DNA of 64,000 nucleotides from Beroe forskalii (GCA_011033025.1 WFMF01000029.1:558001-622000), one strand, 5' to 3'; shown: positions 1 to 11,560, counted from the stretch's first letter. Numbers and translations: made by a program. Notes: generated from the letters alone by a model not told the origin.

Positions 1-293
1 TCCTGAAGAAAATGCTGCGGAAGGAATCAGGCATGTTACTACTCTAAAGAAAATGCTGCAGAAACCTTTAGCTCAGACCGCTGGACACCAGTAGAGAGAG
101 GATAAGAAGAAGGCTAGATTTGTGTTGAAGGGAGGAGACAGCATTCGCTACAAGAAGTCAGGTGAAAAATCATGGAACAGTGGGACAGTTTTAGGACCTG
201 CAGGAACAGCTAAGGGGTTAACAAGAACCGTTACAACATCCAAGATAGTGATGGAAAGGACTTATCAGTTTTTGCTGATAGATTGGATGAGTC
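1..293 (+). pseudogene. Decayed retroelement polyprotein C-terminal segment
   Basis: The frame starting near 122 reads GGDSIRYKKSGEKSWNSGTV, followed by LGPAG. About 220 the reading moves to another frame and continues NRYNIQDSDGKDLSVFADRL. A basic, SH3-like stretch of this kind follows the integrase core in many retrotransposon polyproteins; that family assignment is from memory and tentative. There is a stop upstream (about 103) and a frameshift, so it is not functional. The coding sense breaks off at about 293, where the 335-bp tandem array begins, and a plausible continuation appears after the array. Confidence 0.4.
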
Positions 294-1760
294 TAAAATT
301 GGTATGCGTGCTTCTTTTGATAGTCCAAACAATGTTTGACTGGATTTGTGACTTTCGGGGAAAGTGAAATTTTCGGCCATTTTGACCATTTTGCCTTACT
401 ATACATCAGTGTTTTTGGTCGATTTTGGCAAATTTTTGACTTATCGATTGTTCAACCATTTTTGAACAAGCTGGTCAAGAATAGTTTAATAAGGACTTAG
501 GAAGGCTATTTTGACCATTTCCTGAGGAAATATGGCATTATGGGATGAATTACTATCATAAGACTTGTACATTCAAAGGGACAGCTTGATTTTGCCCTAG
601 AGGCCCCAAATTCCATCCGAATGACCTAAAAATTGGTATGCGTGCTTCTTTTGATAGTCCAAACAATGTTTGACTGGATTTGTGACTTTCGGGGAAAGTG
701 AAATTTTCGGCCATTTTTGGCCATTTTGCCTTACTATACATCAGTGTTTTTGGTCGATTTTGGCCATTTTTTGACTTATCGATTGTTCAACCATTTTTGA
801 ACAAGCTGGTCAAGAATAGTTTAATAAGGACTTAGGAAGGCTATTTTGACCATTTCCTGAGGAAATATGGCATTATGGGATGAATTACTATCATAAGACT
901 TGTACACTCAAAGGGACAGCTTGGTTTTGCCCTAGAGGCCCCAAATTCCATCCGAATGACCTAAAAATTGGTATGCGTGCTTCTTTTGATAGTCCAAACA
1001 ATGTTTGACTGGATTTGTGACTTTCGGGGAAAGTGAAATTTTCGGCCATTTTTGGCCATTTTGCCTTACTATACATCAGTGTTTTTGGTCGATTTTGGCC
1101 ATTTTTTGACTTATCGATTGTTCAACCATTTTTGATCAAGCTGGTCAAGGATAGTTTAATAAGGACTTAGGAAGGCTATTTTGACCATTTCCTGAGGAAA
1201 TATGGCATTATGGGATGAATTACTATCATAAGACTTGTACACTCAAAGGGACAGCTTGGTTTTGCCCTAGAGGCCCCAAATTCCATCCGAATGACCTAAA
1301 AATTGGTATGCGTGCTTCTTTTGATAGTCCAAACAATGTTTGACTGGATTTGTGACTTTCGGGGAAAGTGAAATTTTCGGCCATTTTTGGCCATTTTGCC
1401 TTACTATACATCAGTGTTTTTGGTCGATTTTGGCCATTTTTGACTTATCGATTGTTCAACCATTTTTGAACAAGCTGGTCAAGAATAGTTTAATAAGGAC
1501 TTAGGAAGGCTATTTTGACCATTTCCTGAGGAAATATGGCATTATGGGATGAATTACTATCATAAGACTTGTACACTCAAAGGGACAGCTTGATTTTGCC
1601 CTAGAGGCCCCAAATTCCATCCGAATGACCTAAAAATTGGTATGCGTGCTTCTTTTGATAGTCCAAACAATGTTTGACTGGATTTGTGACTCTCGGGGTA
1701 AGTCAAATTTTCGGCCATTTTTGGCCATTTTGCCTTACTATACATCAGTGTTTTTGGTCG
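294..1760. repeat. 335-bp tandem array, about 4.4 copies
   Basis: Near-identical units begin at about 294, 630, 965, 1299 and 1633 (period 335, 335, 334). Each opens with AAATTGGTATGCGTGC and contains repeated 'GGCCATTTTTGGCCATTTTG'-type words. Copies differ by only a few substitutions, so the array is recently homogenised. A 61-codon open frame recurs on the minus strand of each unit only because the unit recurs; it has no recognisable motif. Confidence 0.95.
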
Positions 1761-1821
1761 ACCTCAACAAAGACAGAGAACCAGACGTAATGGTGAGCAG
1801 TCTCTAGATTTATTCATCTGA
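1761..1821 (+). pseudogene. Possible 3' remainder of the interrupted retroelement frame
   Basis: Directly after the array the + strand reads RPQQRQRTRRNGEQSLDLFI and then a stop at 1819-1821. A basic, low-complexity C-terminal tail is plausible for the coding segment ending at 293. If so, the 335-bp array sits inside the former reading frame. Linkage is inferred from position only. Confidence 0.3.
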
Positions 1822-2124
1822 GCTTAGTTGACCCCTGATCTGTCAGATAAAACTGAGTTTGGACTGTTTTGGAGTCACAATCGACTGGTGTCAATGTACA
1901 GTGGTATTAAACCCCTCTTACCCTCTATGGAACCTCCTAACTCCATACTGAACCCCTTTTACCCTCTACTAAACCCCTGTAACTCCCCAACAAATCCCTT
2001 TAACGACCACAAACTTGTAACTCCCCCTTCAACTCAGGATGTGGGTCATAAGACTCCCCCATAAGACTCCCCCATTAAACCCTTCTAACCCCCCATTAAA
2101 CCCCTCTAACTTCCCAATATTCAG
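1822..2124 (+). other. Intron or upstream DNA with C-rich degenerate repeats
   Basis: A run of loose 'AACCCCTCTAACCCC'-type repeats (about 1910-2110) forms a long pyrimidine-rich tract before the splice acceptor at 2124. The acceptor context CAGGATGTGGGTCA is duplicated 87 bases upstream (about 2036), giving a decoy acceptor. No coding sequence was recognised. Confidence 0.6.
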
Positions 2125-2524
2125 GATGTGGGTCACGTGACGTATGATAACCCTGGGTACGATGACTTTGGGGATGAGGACCCACAGGACGACAGTCAGA
2201 GACTGGTTGTCCGACTTCCACCAGCCCTCTCCAGAAACATGGACGATGGAACGGTCAGTGAGATTCAATTTGTTTTAATTTAGACCAATTTGTTTGCTAT
2301 TTGTTTCTGATTCCTTCCATTATAACCTCTTGATAGATGATGAGATGATGAGGGGTGTACGGTAGAACTCATGCAGTGCACTAGAATACACGCTATCATG
2401 CTGACCTTTTCCCTCTCTCCTTCAGATTGAGGATTACAACATCGAAGTTACAACACACGGCTACGACAACGATTACGAAGTCTCCGACGAGGATAACGGG
2501 ATCTTTGACAACGACCGAATCTAG
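2125..2524 (+). CDS. Last two exons of an unidentified protein with acidic Tyr-rich tail
   Basis: Two exons join in phase 0. Exon A is 2125-2253 (acceptor TTCAG, donor GTCAGT, 43 codons) and exon B is 2426-2524 (acceptor after a CT-rich tract, 33 codons with the stop). Exon A opens DVGHVTYDNPGYDDFGDEDP and exon B ends DNGIFDNDRI. The segment is strongly acidic, holds several tyrosines in YDNP/GYDD/DYNI contexts and has no membrane segment. It looks like the cytoplasmic tail of a transmembrane protein; NPxY-like and Tyr-acidic motifs often bind adaptors or kinases. Upstream exons are outside the window or were not recognised. The family is not identified, and the receptor-tail reading is inference. 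Confidence 0.7.
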
Positions 2525-3800
2525 AAATCCTCCTCCGGTTCTACCGTCCTTCTAGCGACGAATCAAACAGATAAACATTTCAGAGAGCGTGTGATGTAAC
2601 GCGTTGTAACGCGTGAGATGCTTGCGTGATCTGTAACGCGTGAGATGCTCGCGTGACCCAATCAAATATCACAGAATATTGCCGTCGTGCGGTATGTATT
2701 TTAGGGATCTGAGCCCCGGACCATCTTCATTCGACACCAAACGTTTTCTTCTCATCCCGAAACCATATTCAGAATTATATAATTATTGGTTATTATATTT
2801 GCAGATATATATATATCGTATTTGTGGGTTTTAAATACACAGAGTGTTTGCCCGAATGTTATCCATGGCTATTACTTACCCATTGCAAAACAAAAGCAGT
2901 TAGGTTAACCAATCAGCTCGCTAGGTGTGTGAAGTGCTGTGTGCTGATTGGTCATGAAGTGGTGTGAGTAGACACTGGTAGCCACTGCCTATATAACCCT
3001 TATCAGAATCATATTATCGTTTATTTTCATGCGAATATCTTCCTCTCCGAAAACTTTAATCTTTTGCTGCGTTGAGGCGTTTAATTGAATTCAGGTTTAA
3101 GTGGACACTAAATATAAGTGCTATGTAAAAACAATTTGTTCTAAAGCAAATCCTGTAATATAATACGCTATGAATACATACACTTAAATATATTGATTAT
3201 CAGTAAACAGATATTACGTTCAGAAATTCTTTAGTTTAGCTGTTTAGTATTGACCTAATTTTATTAGATTTTATAGTTTTATAGATCCAAGAAAAATCTC
3301 TTTTTTATTTTATTTTATTTCATGACCTGTTCCGTGTTCTGATAGCCGGGTTTAGTTTGATTTTTACTGTGATTTAAGTTTTTGTTGATCAGATTTCCCT
3401 GAGAAATGTAATGAAACACGATAACAGCAGCAGTTACACGCTTTTTCGTTAGATTTATGGCTATTTTCCCTGAATTGTTAGCTTGTGTTTGGCTTTTTCA
3501 GCCTGCATGATTTTTCATATTTTCCTATGAAGCGTGAGCATGTCAAAGTTCCAAGTAAAAATTACTCATGGTGCAGTTGTTATATTCAAAGTTTTATTTA
3601 ATTTATGATACTATACAGGCTTATCAATGATGATTGAAGGAGGTAAAGCCTTATATGCACCAAGAAGACTTGAAAAAGTATTTTCATTCTTGAATTGTCT
3701 AACAATCCCAGAAATTCGTAACATGCCCCTATGAATCAAACATCACTTTATATTAATTGCACGCAACATACCGTATAAACTCCACAAATATTTCAATTTC
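2525..3800. other. 3' flank / intergenic, no gene seen
   Basis: AT-rich DNA following the stop at 2524. It contains a repeated 'TAACGCGTGAGATGC' word near 2600-2650 and the promoter-like block at about 2900-3000. No open frame or exon with recognisable coding content was found on either strand. Confidence 0.5.
2905..2996 (+). promoter_or_regulatory. Promoter-like block: inverted CCAAT pair plus TATA box
   Basis: CCAAT at 2909-2913 and its inverted form ATTGG at 2946-2950 lie in a hairpin-capable pair (ACCAATCAGC and GCTGATTGGT). TATATAA follows at 2990-2996, about 40 bases downstream. Spacing resembles a Pol II core promoter reading +. No coding exon is visible downstream before the foldback repeat, so any product would be non-coding or start far away. 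Confidence 0.3.
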
Positions 3801-3829
3801 ACCCCTTATTTTTGAAGGAGGGAAGCTTG

Positions 3830-5515
3830 AGACCACTCGTTCATGGGATTTAATCAATCCCATTAAAATTTGACCCCTTAGACCCTTATTGAACCCTTAT
3901 TTCAAAGGGAAGGAAGCGTCAAGGCGACTTGCAACCCCGAAAATCGAAATCCTCGTTGAAAAATACCTTAGGAATGACGGTTGTTGGAAGGCAATCGGAC
4001 TAAAAGAAATTTGAACCCTTAGACCCTTGGTGACCCCTTATTTCAGAGGGAAGGAAGCATCATAGCGACTTGAAACCTTGAAAATCAAAATCCTAGTTCA
4101 AAAATACCTTAGGAATGACGGTTCTCGAGAGGCAATCGGACAAAATAAAATTCGACCCCTTAGACCCTTATTGACCCCTTATTTCAGAGGGAAGGAAGCA
4201 TCATGGCGACTTGAGACCCCGAAAATCGAAATATTCGTTCAAAAGTGCCTTAGGAATGACAGTTCTTTGGAGGCAATCGGACAAAATGAAATTTGACCCC
4301 TTAGACCCTTATTGACCCCTTATATCAGAGGAAGGAAGCATCATGGTGACTTGAGACCCCGAAAATCGAAATCCTCGTTCAAAAATACCTTAGGAATGAC
4401 AGTTCTTTGGAGGCAATCGGACAAAATAAAATTTGACCCCTTAGACCCTTATTGACCCCTTATTTTAGAGGGAAGGAAGCATCATGGTGACTTGAGACCC
4501 CGAAATTCGAAATCCTCGTTCAAAAATACCTTAGGAATGACGGTTCTCGAGAGGCAATCGGACAAAATAAAATTCGACCCCTTAGACCCTTATTGACCCC
4601 TTATTTCAGAGGGAAGAAAGCATCATGGTGACTTGAGACCCCGAAAATCGAAATCCTCGTTCAAAAATACCTTTGGAATGACAGTTCTTGGGAGGCAATC
4701 GGACAAAATGAAATTTGACCCCTTAGACCCTTATTGACCCCTTATTTCAGAGAGAAGGAAGCATCATGGTGACTTGAGACCCCGAAAATCGAAATCCTCG
4801 TTCAAAAATACCTTAGGAATGACGGTTCTCGAGAGGCAATCGGACAAAATGAAATTCGACCCCTTAGACCCTTATTGACCCCTTATTTCAGAGGGAAGGA
4901 AGCATCATGGTGACTTGAGACCCCGAAAATCGAAATCCTCGTTCAAAAATACCTTAGGAATGACGGTTCTTGGGAGGCAATCGGACAAAATGAAATTTGA
5001 CCCCTTAGACCCTTATTGACCCCTTATTTCAGAGGGAAGGAAGCATCATGGTGACTTGAGACCCCGAAAATCGAAATCCTCGTTCAAAAATGCCTTAGGA
5101 ATGACGGTTCTCGGGAGGCAATCGGACAAAATAAAATTCGACCCCTTAGACCCTTATTGACCCCTTATTTCAGAGGGAAGGAAGCATCATGGTGACTTGA
5201 GACCCCGAAATTCGAAATCCTCGTTCAAAAATACCTTAGGAATGACGGTTCTCGAGAGGCAATCGGACAAAATAAAATTCGACCCCTTAGACCCTTATTG
5301 ACCCCTTATTTTAGAGGGAAGGAAGCATCATGGTGACTTGAGACCCCGAAAATCGAAATCCTCGTTCAAAAATACCTTAGGAATGACGGTTCTCGAGAGG
5401 CAATCGGACAAAATAAAATTCGACCCCTTAGACCCTTATTGACCCCTTATTTTAGAGGGAAGGAAGCATCATGTTGACTTGAGACCCCGAAATTCGAAAT
5501 CCTCGTTCAAAAATA
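3830..5515 (+). repeat. 141-bp tandem array, left arm of foldback-like element
   Basis: Twelve units begin with GACCCCTTAGACCCTTATTG at 3872, 4013 (variant), 4154, 4295, 4435, 4576, 4717, 4858, 4999, 5140, 5281 and 5422, a period of 141 (once 140). Inner units are almost identical and outer ones more diverged. The same unit occurs in reverse orientation at 6479-6990, so the array is one arm of an inverted repeat. Confidence 0.95.
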
Positions 5516-6478
5516 GGTCAGGGATAATCGGAGTAAATCGGATAGAATCAATCTGACCCCTTATAGACCCCTTATATCCACAGAAAGCCGCGCATTGATA
5601 CTTTTCATATGCAAAGTACACTATCCGCAGCATTTTATCTTTTGTATATGCAAAGCACACCATCCACAGCATTCTAAAACAGCTGTGTGACTGTATTGTC
5701 CATGTGTGTACACACAAACGACGAAATAGTCACGTGACTATGGTGTCTGTCCGTGTGTTCGTTGAGCAGCGGAGTGTCCGTGTGTTTGTCGCGGTTTGTC
5801 CGTTTGTTCGTCTGTGCGGTTGTGATCGTGTTCGTTCGGTTGTATTTTTCATTTTTTGAAGTTCAAAAAGTGATTTTTCAATTTCAAAACATAAATTTTC
5901 AAACCACACCAGGACATGACGGTTCTAAAACAAAATGGCGCCTATAGACACTATTGACCATGTGTGTATCATCATGTTGACTTGACGAAATAGTCACGTG
6001 ACTCAAAAATAGGTGTCCGTGTGGAGCAATCGGTTGAATCAGCGAAATGTTCCCCTTATTTGTCCGCGTGTTTGCCGCGCATTGTTTCATATGCAAAAGT
6101 ACACTATCCGCAGCATTTTATCTTTCGTTCAAAGCACATTTTCATTTTTGAAGTTAAAAAGTGATTTTCAATTTCAAAACATAAATTTTCAAAAATACAA
6201 ACGACGAAATAATTACAACCGTACTCGTGTCTGTCGGTGTGTTCGTTGACAAACGAAATGTCATTGTGCGCCTCAACGAACACACGGACAGACACTATAT
6301 TTGTTCGTTTCGTACGGTTGTAATCATGTTCATTCGGTTGTATTTTTGTTTTTGAAGTTTAAAAAGTGATTTTCATATAAAAAGATAAATTTTCTGCATG
6401 GATGCGCGGCTTTCTGTGGATACAAGGGGTCTATAAGGGGTCTGATTGACTTTATCCGATTTATTCAATTATCCCTGA
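5516..6478. mobile_element. Central segment of foldback-like element
   Basis: The stretch 5516-5600 is reverse-complementary to about 6400-6478, so the inverted repeat continues past the tandem arrays. Inside are direct repeats of a 'TTTTGAAGTT(C)AAAAAGTGATTTT' segment (about 5855, 6130 and 6350). There are also inverted words such as TGTCCGTGTGTTCGTTGA (about 5747) against CAACGAACACACGGACAGAC (about 6272), and CACGTGAC sites near 5731 and 5997. Short open frames here carry no recognisable domain. Confidence 0.65.
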
Positions 6479-6990
6479 CCTATTTTTGAACGAGGAGACC
6501 GGAATTTCATTCCTTAAAAGGTAGGTTTAAGGGGTCGAATTTTAGACGAGTTTTCGAATTTCCGGGGTCTCAAGTCACCATGACCATGATGCCTTCCCTC
6601 TGTAATAAGGGGTCAATAAGGGTCTAAGGGGTCGAATTTTATTTTGTCCGATTGCCTCTCGAGAACCGTCATTCCTAAGGTATTTTTGAACGAGGATTTC
6701 GAATTTCGGGGTCTCAAGTCACCATGATGCTTCCTTCCCTCTGTAATAAGGGGTCAATAAGGGTCTAAGGGGTCGAATTTTATTTTGTCCGATTGCCCTC
6801 TCGATTTTTGAACCATCAAGTCACAATGGGGGTCCTTTAACTAAAAAAGGGGGGTCTCATTTCAAGGGGATTGAATTTATTTTGTCCGATTGCCTCTCGA
6901 GAACCAGGGGTCATTTTTGAACGAGGATTGTTTCAGTCTCAAGCCGCCCGGATGCTTCCTTCCCTCTTAAGGAAGGGGTCAATACGAGGT
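6479..6990 (-). repeat. 141-bp repeat in reverse orientation, right arm
   Basis: About 3.6 units reading as the reverse complement of the 3830-5515 array ('TTTTTGAACGAGGAT', 'AAGGGGTCAATAAGGGTCTA'). The outermost unit (6880-6990) is broken up, as is the outermost unit at 3830. Unequal arm lengths with tandem-repeat arms are typical of foldback elements. Confidence 0.9.
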
Positions 6991-7290
6991 GCATACGAGG
7001 CATAACTTCAGTCATATCTATTAAGGTGCATTTTTAGGACTGCCTCAAGTTAAAAATGTATTTGAATAGTAGAATAGAAGAACATTGAAATTGAATTGGA
7101 TCATCTATACTGTATCAATAATGATTTTCATATCTACCTTCGTCTTGTTAGATTTCGTATTTATCTGTAACAATTAACAAATCCACATGTGTTGATATGA
7201 ACGTTTGCGGAGTGACATTATGCCCTTGAAATATAAGTGAGCTCTAATTCCGGACCTAAATTCTTGCGGAGGTCTTCAAGTTTCGTAAGG
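6991..7290. other. No gene seen
   Basis: Unique AT-rich sequence between the foldback-like element and the GC-rich repeat block; nothing recognisable on either strand. Confidence 0.5.
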
Positions 7291-7892
7291 CTCTTGGTTT
7301 GCTGCGCGGCGCCTAACGATTATAGTTGACCAGGTCATTTTTTGCGCCTCCCGTAGGGAAGCGCGCGGCGCATACACACACCTATGCGGGCATTTTTCGT
7401 ACGATGTACAACCCACTGACGCCACAGTCTGTCAACGTCAGACAAGCGGGCATAGAAACCCACGGAGTGCGCGGCATGCTCCAGGTTAGTGGTTGGGGGA
7501 TCTAGTTGACGCCAAGCGCTTCGTTCCTAAGCCCGCATAGGTGTGTGTACGCGGCGCTGCGCGAGCCAAACGTGTGTGTCCCGTAGGGAAGCGCGCGGCG
7601 CGTACACACACCTATGCGGGCTTAGGAAAGATGTTGCCTGCCCCGGCGAGTCAGGGAGCGCGCGCCGCGCAGGGAGCCAGGCAACGTCTGGCAAAGTCAA
7701 ACAGGGATATACGTGTTTAGCAAACCGCTTCGGGGCTTTGCCACACGCGGACGTTGCCTTGCCCGGCCCCTTGCTCGGGGCTGGCAACGTCTGGCGATCG
7801 GCGCTTTATTCCCCTAACCAGGATTACCGTGCCGCGCACTTTTTGCCCCAACCAGGCTTAAGAAATCAGAATCGCGCGTACATCCCTCAAGT
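7290..7892. repeat. GC-rich dispersed palindromic repeat block
   Basis: Contains multiple copies of a GCGCGCGGCGCRTACACACACCTATGCGGGC-type segment in both orientations (about 7350-7395, 7530-7625). It also has GGCAACGTCTGGCAA-type half-palindromes (about 7675, 7780) and CTAACCAGG words (about 7813, 7850). The same modules recur at 17480-18000, 36180-36540, 38220-38720 and 56220-56720. The 121- and 86-codon open frames inside reflect GC-richness and have no domain. Confidence 0.7.
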
Positions 7893-9950
7893 GTGCGTGC
7901 TTCCCTGAAGAGCGCGCGCGCCTCCCTCAAGAGCACTTGCGCATCCCTGAAGAGCGCGCGCATCTCTCAAGAGCGCGCGCATCTCTCAAGAGCGCGCACA
8001 TCTCTCAAGAGCGCGCGCATCTCTCAAGAGCGCGCGCATCTCTCCAGAGCGCGCGCATCTCTCCAGAGCGCGCGCGCACCTCTCCAGAGCGAGCGCGCAT
8101 CTCTCAAGAGCGCGCGCGCGTCTATCCAGAGCGCGCGCGCATCTATCCAGAGCGCGCGCGCATCTCTCAAGAGCGCGCGCATCTCTCAAGAGCGCGCGCA
8201 TCTCTCAAGAGCGCGCGCATCTCTCAAGAGCGCGCGCATCTCTCCAGAGCGCGCGCATCTCTCCAGAGCGCGCGCGCACCTCTCCAGAGCGCGCGCGCAT
8301 CTCTCAAGAGCGCGCGCGCGTCTATCCAGAGCGCGCGCTTATCTATCCAGAGCGCGCGCGCATCTCTCAAGAGCGCGCGCATCTCTCAAGAGCGCGCGCA
8401 TCTCTCAAGAGCGCGCGCGCATCGCTCAAGAGCGCGAGCGCATCGCTCAAGAGCGCGCGCGCATCGCTCATGAGCGCGCGCGCATCTCTCACGGGCGCGC
8501 GCGAATCTCTCCAGAGCGCGCGCATCTCTCCAGAGCGCGCGCATCTCTCCAGAGCGCGCGCATCTCTCCAGAGCGCGTGCGCATCTCTCCAGAGCGCGCA
8601 TCCCTCAAGAGCGCGCGTGCATCTCTCAAGAGCGTGCGCGCATCTCTCCAGAGCGCGCGCATCTCTCAAGAGCGCGCGCATCTCTCAAGAGCGCGCGCAT
8701 CGCTCCAGAGCGCGCGCGCTTCTCTCCAGAGCGCGCGCGCATATCTCCAGATCGCGCGGGCATCTCTCCAGAGCGCGCGCATCTCTCCAGAGCGCGCGCG
8801 CATCTATCCAGAGCGCGCGCATCTATCCTGAGTGCGCGCATCTCTCCAGAGCGCGTGCGCATCTCTCAAGAGCGCGCGCGCATCTCTCAAGAGCGCGCGC
8901 GTATCTCTCAAGAGCGCGCGCGTATCTCTCAAGAGCGTGCGCGCATCTCTCCAGAGCGCGCGCATCTCTCCAGAGCGCGCGCATCTCTCCAGAGCTGGCG
9001 CGCATCTCTCCAGAGCGCGCGCGCATCTCTCCAGATCGCGCGCGCATCTCTCTAGAGCGCGCGCATCTCTCCAGATCGCGCGCGCATCTCTCTAGAGCGC
9101 GCGCATCTCTCCAGAGCGCGCACATCTCTCCAGAGCGCGCGCGCATCTATCCAGAGCGCGCGCGCATCTCTCCAGAGCGCGCGCGCATCTCTCAAGAGCG
9201 CGCGCACATCTCTCCAGAGCGCGCGCGCATCTCTCAAGAGCGCGCTTATCTCTCAAGAGCGCGCGCGCATCTCTCACATCTCAAGAGCGCGCGTGCATCT
9301 CTCAAGAGCGCGCGTAGATCTCTCAAGAGCGCGCGTGGATCTCTCAAGAGCGCACGCGCATCTCTCAAGAGCGCGCACATCTCTCACATCTCAAGAGCGC
9401 GCGTGCATCTCTCCAGAGCGCGCGCGCATCTCTCAAGAGCGTGCGCGCATCCCTCAAGAGTGCGCGCGCATCCCTCAAGAGCGCGGGCGCATCCTTTAAG
9501 AGCGCGGGCGCATCCCTCAAGAGCGCGCGCATCCATCAAGAGCGCGCGCATCCCTCAAAAGCGCGCGCATCCATCAAGAGCGCGCGCATCCCTCAAGAGC
9601 GCGCGCATCCCTCAAGAGCGCGCGCATCCCTCAACAGTACACGCGCATCTCTTAAGAGCGCGTGCGTCTGTCAAGACCGCGCATCTGTAAAGAGCGCGCG
9701 CATCTGCAAAGAGCGCGCGCATCTGTAAAGAGCGCGCGCATCTGTTTAGAGTGCACGCATCCCTCAAGAGCGCGCGCATCTCTTACGGGCGCACGCATCT
9801 TTCAAGAGCGCGTGCATCTTTCAATAGCGCGCATTTCTCGAGAGTGTGCGCATCACTCAAGAGTGCGTACGCATCTCTCAAGATTGCGTACGCATCTCTT
9901 AAAAGAGTGTACGCATCTCTCAAGAGTACATTGCCTCCTCATCTTTCACT
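7893..9950. repeat. GCGCGC-rich minisatellite (17-21 bp units)
   Basis: Over 100 units of the form GCGCGCATCTCTCMAGA (M is A or C), with variable lengths of the (GC)n portion giving 17-21 bp periods. Variants are ordered: CCAGAG and CAAGAG versions intermix up to about 9430, then CATCCCTCAAGAG predominates to about 9640, then the array decays to 9950. Several frames stay open for hundreds of codons on both strands (SARASLKS / ERAHLSRA repeats) only because the unit contains no stop. Confidence 0.97.
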
Positions 9951-10487
9951 GGATCATTCAAGTTAGGAAATAAATATGTCATATTGCCATAGAAGATTAG
10001 GAGCAGTAAAACTAGGTTTTAATAGGAAAAGTTTAACGTGTCAAAGAGATAAATTCTATCAATAAAAAGGTTAAAAACATCAAAAACTACGTACTTTTTA
10101 GCAACCGTAAATTAAATTATCAAAGTAATAATAATCCCAAGCTCATAAAATAAAAACCGCATTCTCAGTCATCATGTCCCTAATCAGAACTGAAACAAAG
10201 TCTCGCATTCTCAGTTCATCAATCGTATCCATCAATGCAGAACTGAAAACTTAATTTAAAAATAAAATGAAATTACAAAAGGCTGTTTAGCTGTAACATA
10301 AACAGTTCCAATCTTAACTGCTGCGCTGCCATAAACTTTCCCGGCGGAGGATCGCTGGATCGGAAAGCGGAAAATGCTCATCTGGATGGAGGAAGAAAGC
10401 ATTCGCCTCTTGGCTCTTTGGTACCGCAACTGGTCGATGGTTGATCTGAAATTGATATAATTTTTAAAAGTACAGCATAGCTGGTTT
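9951..10487. other. No gene seen
   Basis: AT-rich unique sequence. A block at 10320-10440 is less AT-rich but shows no splice-supported exon that would extend the aldo-keto reductase downstream. Confidence 0.4.
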
Positions 10488-10498
10488 CAAAGTCAGTA

Positions 10499-10541
<43 letters not shown>

Positions 10542-10574
10542 AAGTCAGTCAGTCAGTAAGTCAGTAAGTCAGTA

Positions 10575-10629
<55 letters not shown>

Positions 10630-10814
10630 TAATCAGTCAGTCAGTCAGTCAGTAAGTCAGTTAGTCAGTCAGTAAGTCAGTTAGTACGTCAGTCAGTAAG
10701 TCGGTCAGAGTTCGAGTCAGTAAGGTCCAGTCAGTAAGTCAGTCAGTAAGTCAGTCAGTTAAGTCAGTCAGTCAGTCATCAGTAAGTCAGTCAGTAAGTC
10801 AGTCAGTGTCAGTA

Positions 10815-10845
<31 letters not shown>

Positions 10846-10853
10846 ATACTGGG
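10488..10853. repeat. TCAG/TAAG tetranucleotide microsatellite
   Basis: About 365 bases of GTCA and GTAA tetramers (AGTCAGTAAGTCAGTCAGTA), with a few interruptions near 10700-10760. Confidence 0.97.
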
Positions 10854-11560
10854 GACTCGTGTATCATCTATACAAACCTATTCCAACCATTTGGAATCAT
10901 TTTCAGTGCATTTAACAGGCTAAAAAGCCATTTTCCCAATTTTGGGAAAATGCATCCACTTTTTCTCTGACCAATTTTCGCACTTGGATGCATCCATTTT
11001 TTGGGAAAAATAAAGCAATTTTCAGCCCGAGTTTTTAAAGTGAAATGATTCAATTTTGGCTGGAAATAAACGGACATTTTCTATAGATGTCTTTGAATAA
11101 ATTTTAGTCGATACAAATCAAATTGGGTAAATGTTTTCGGTATTTTGCCTCAATCTGGCATCCTAAAACGGCTAAGTCTCCTTAAAGTGGCTTTACCAAT
11201 CAACCATCATCTATTCAATAATATTCTAATCCGTCTATCCAATCATATTCAATCAGTCTGAGTCACTTTTAAGAAATTGGTAAAATTTTCCCAACTTCAT
11301 TCTACAGAATCGCATATATCGAGCGCGCGCGGATTTTCCCAATTTGCATCCAACCCACGGAATCATCTTCTGTTTTGTAAGGCGCGCGCGTTTTCTTGTG
11401 TTACGAATACCAAACAGTCCACGAAATTTGCGCATTTTTTTTAAATTTAATCGATAAATGCGGCATTTTCTGTTGCATCATCAGTCGACAGACGTTGCCC
11501 TTTGATCACAATTCTTGTTCAAGGTATATTCATTCCAAGTGATATTCATCTTCCTTTCAG
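10854..11560. other. Intronic/unassigned sequence
   Basis: Presumably intron upstream of the reductase exon at 11561. Short minus-strand open frames (10868-11077, 11253-11435) have no recognisable content. Confidence 0.4.

Noticed and set aside
556-1745. Four identical 61-codon minus-strand open frames
   Set aside because: They recur with the 335-bp repeat unit and have no motif or splice support.
7893-9728. Long open frames (312 and 406 codons) encoding Ala/Arg/Ser repeats
   Set aside because: Several + and - frames are simultaneously open over a 17-21 bp minisatellite; the repeat unit lacks stops, and there is no start context, exon border or composition change.
10320-10440. Upstream aldo-keto reductase exon
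   Set aside because: Less AT-rich than its surroundings, but no reductase motif in any frame and no usable splice sites.
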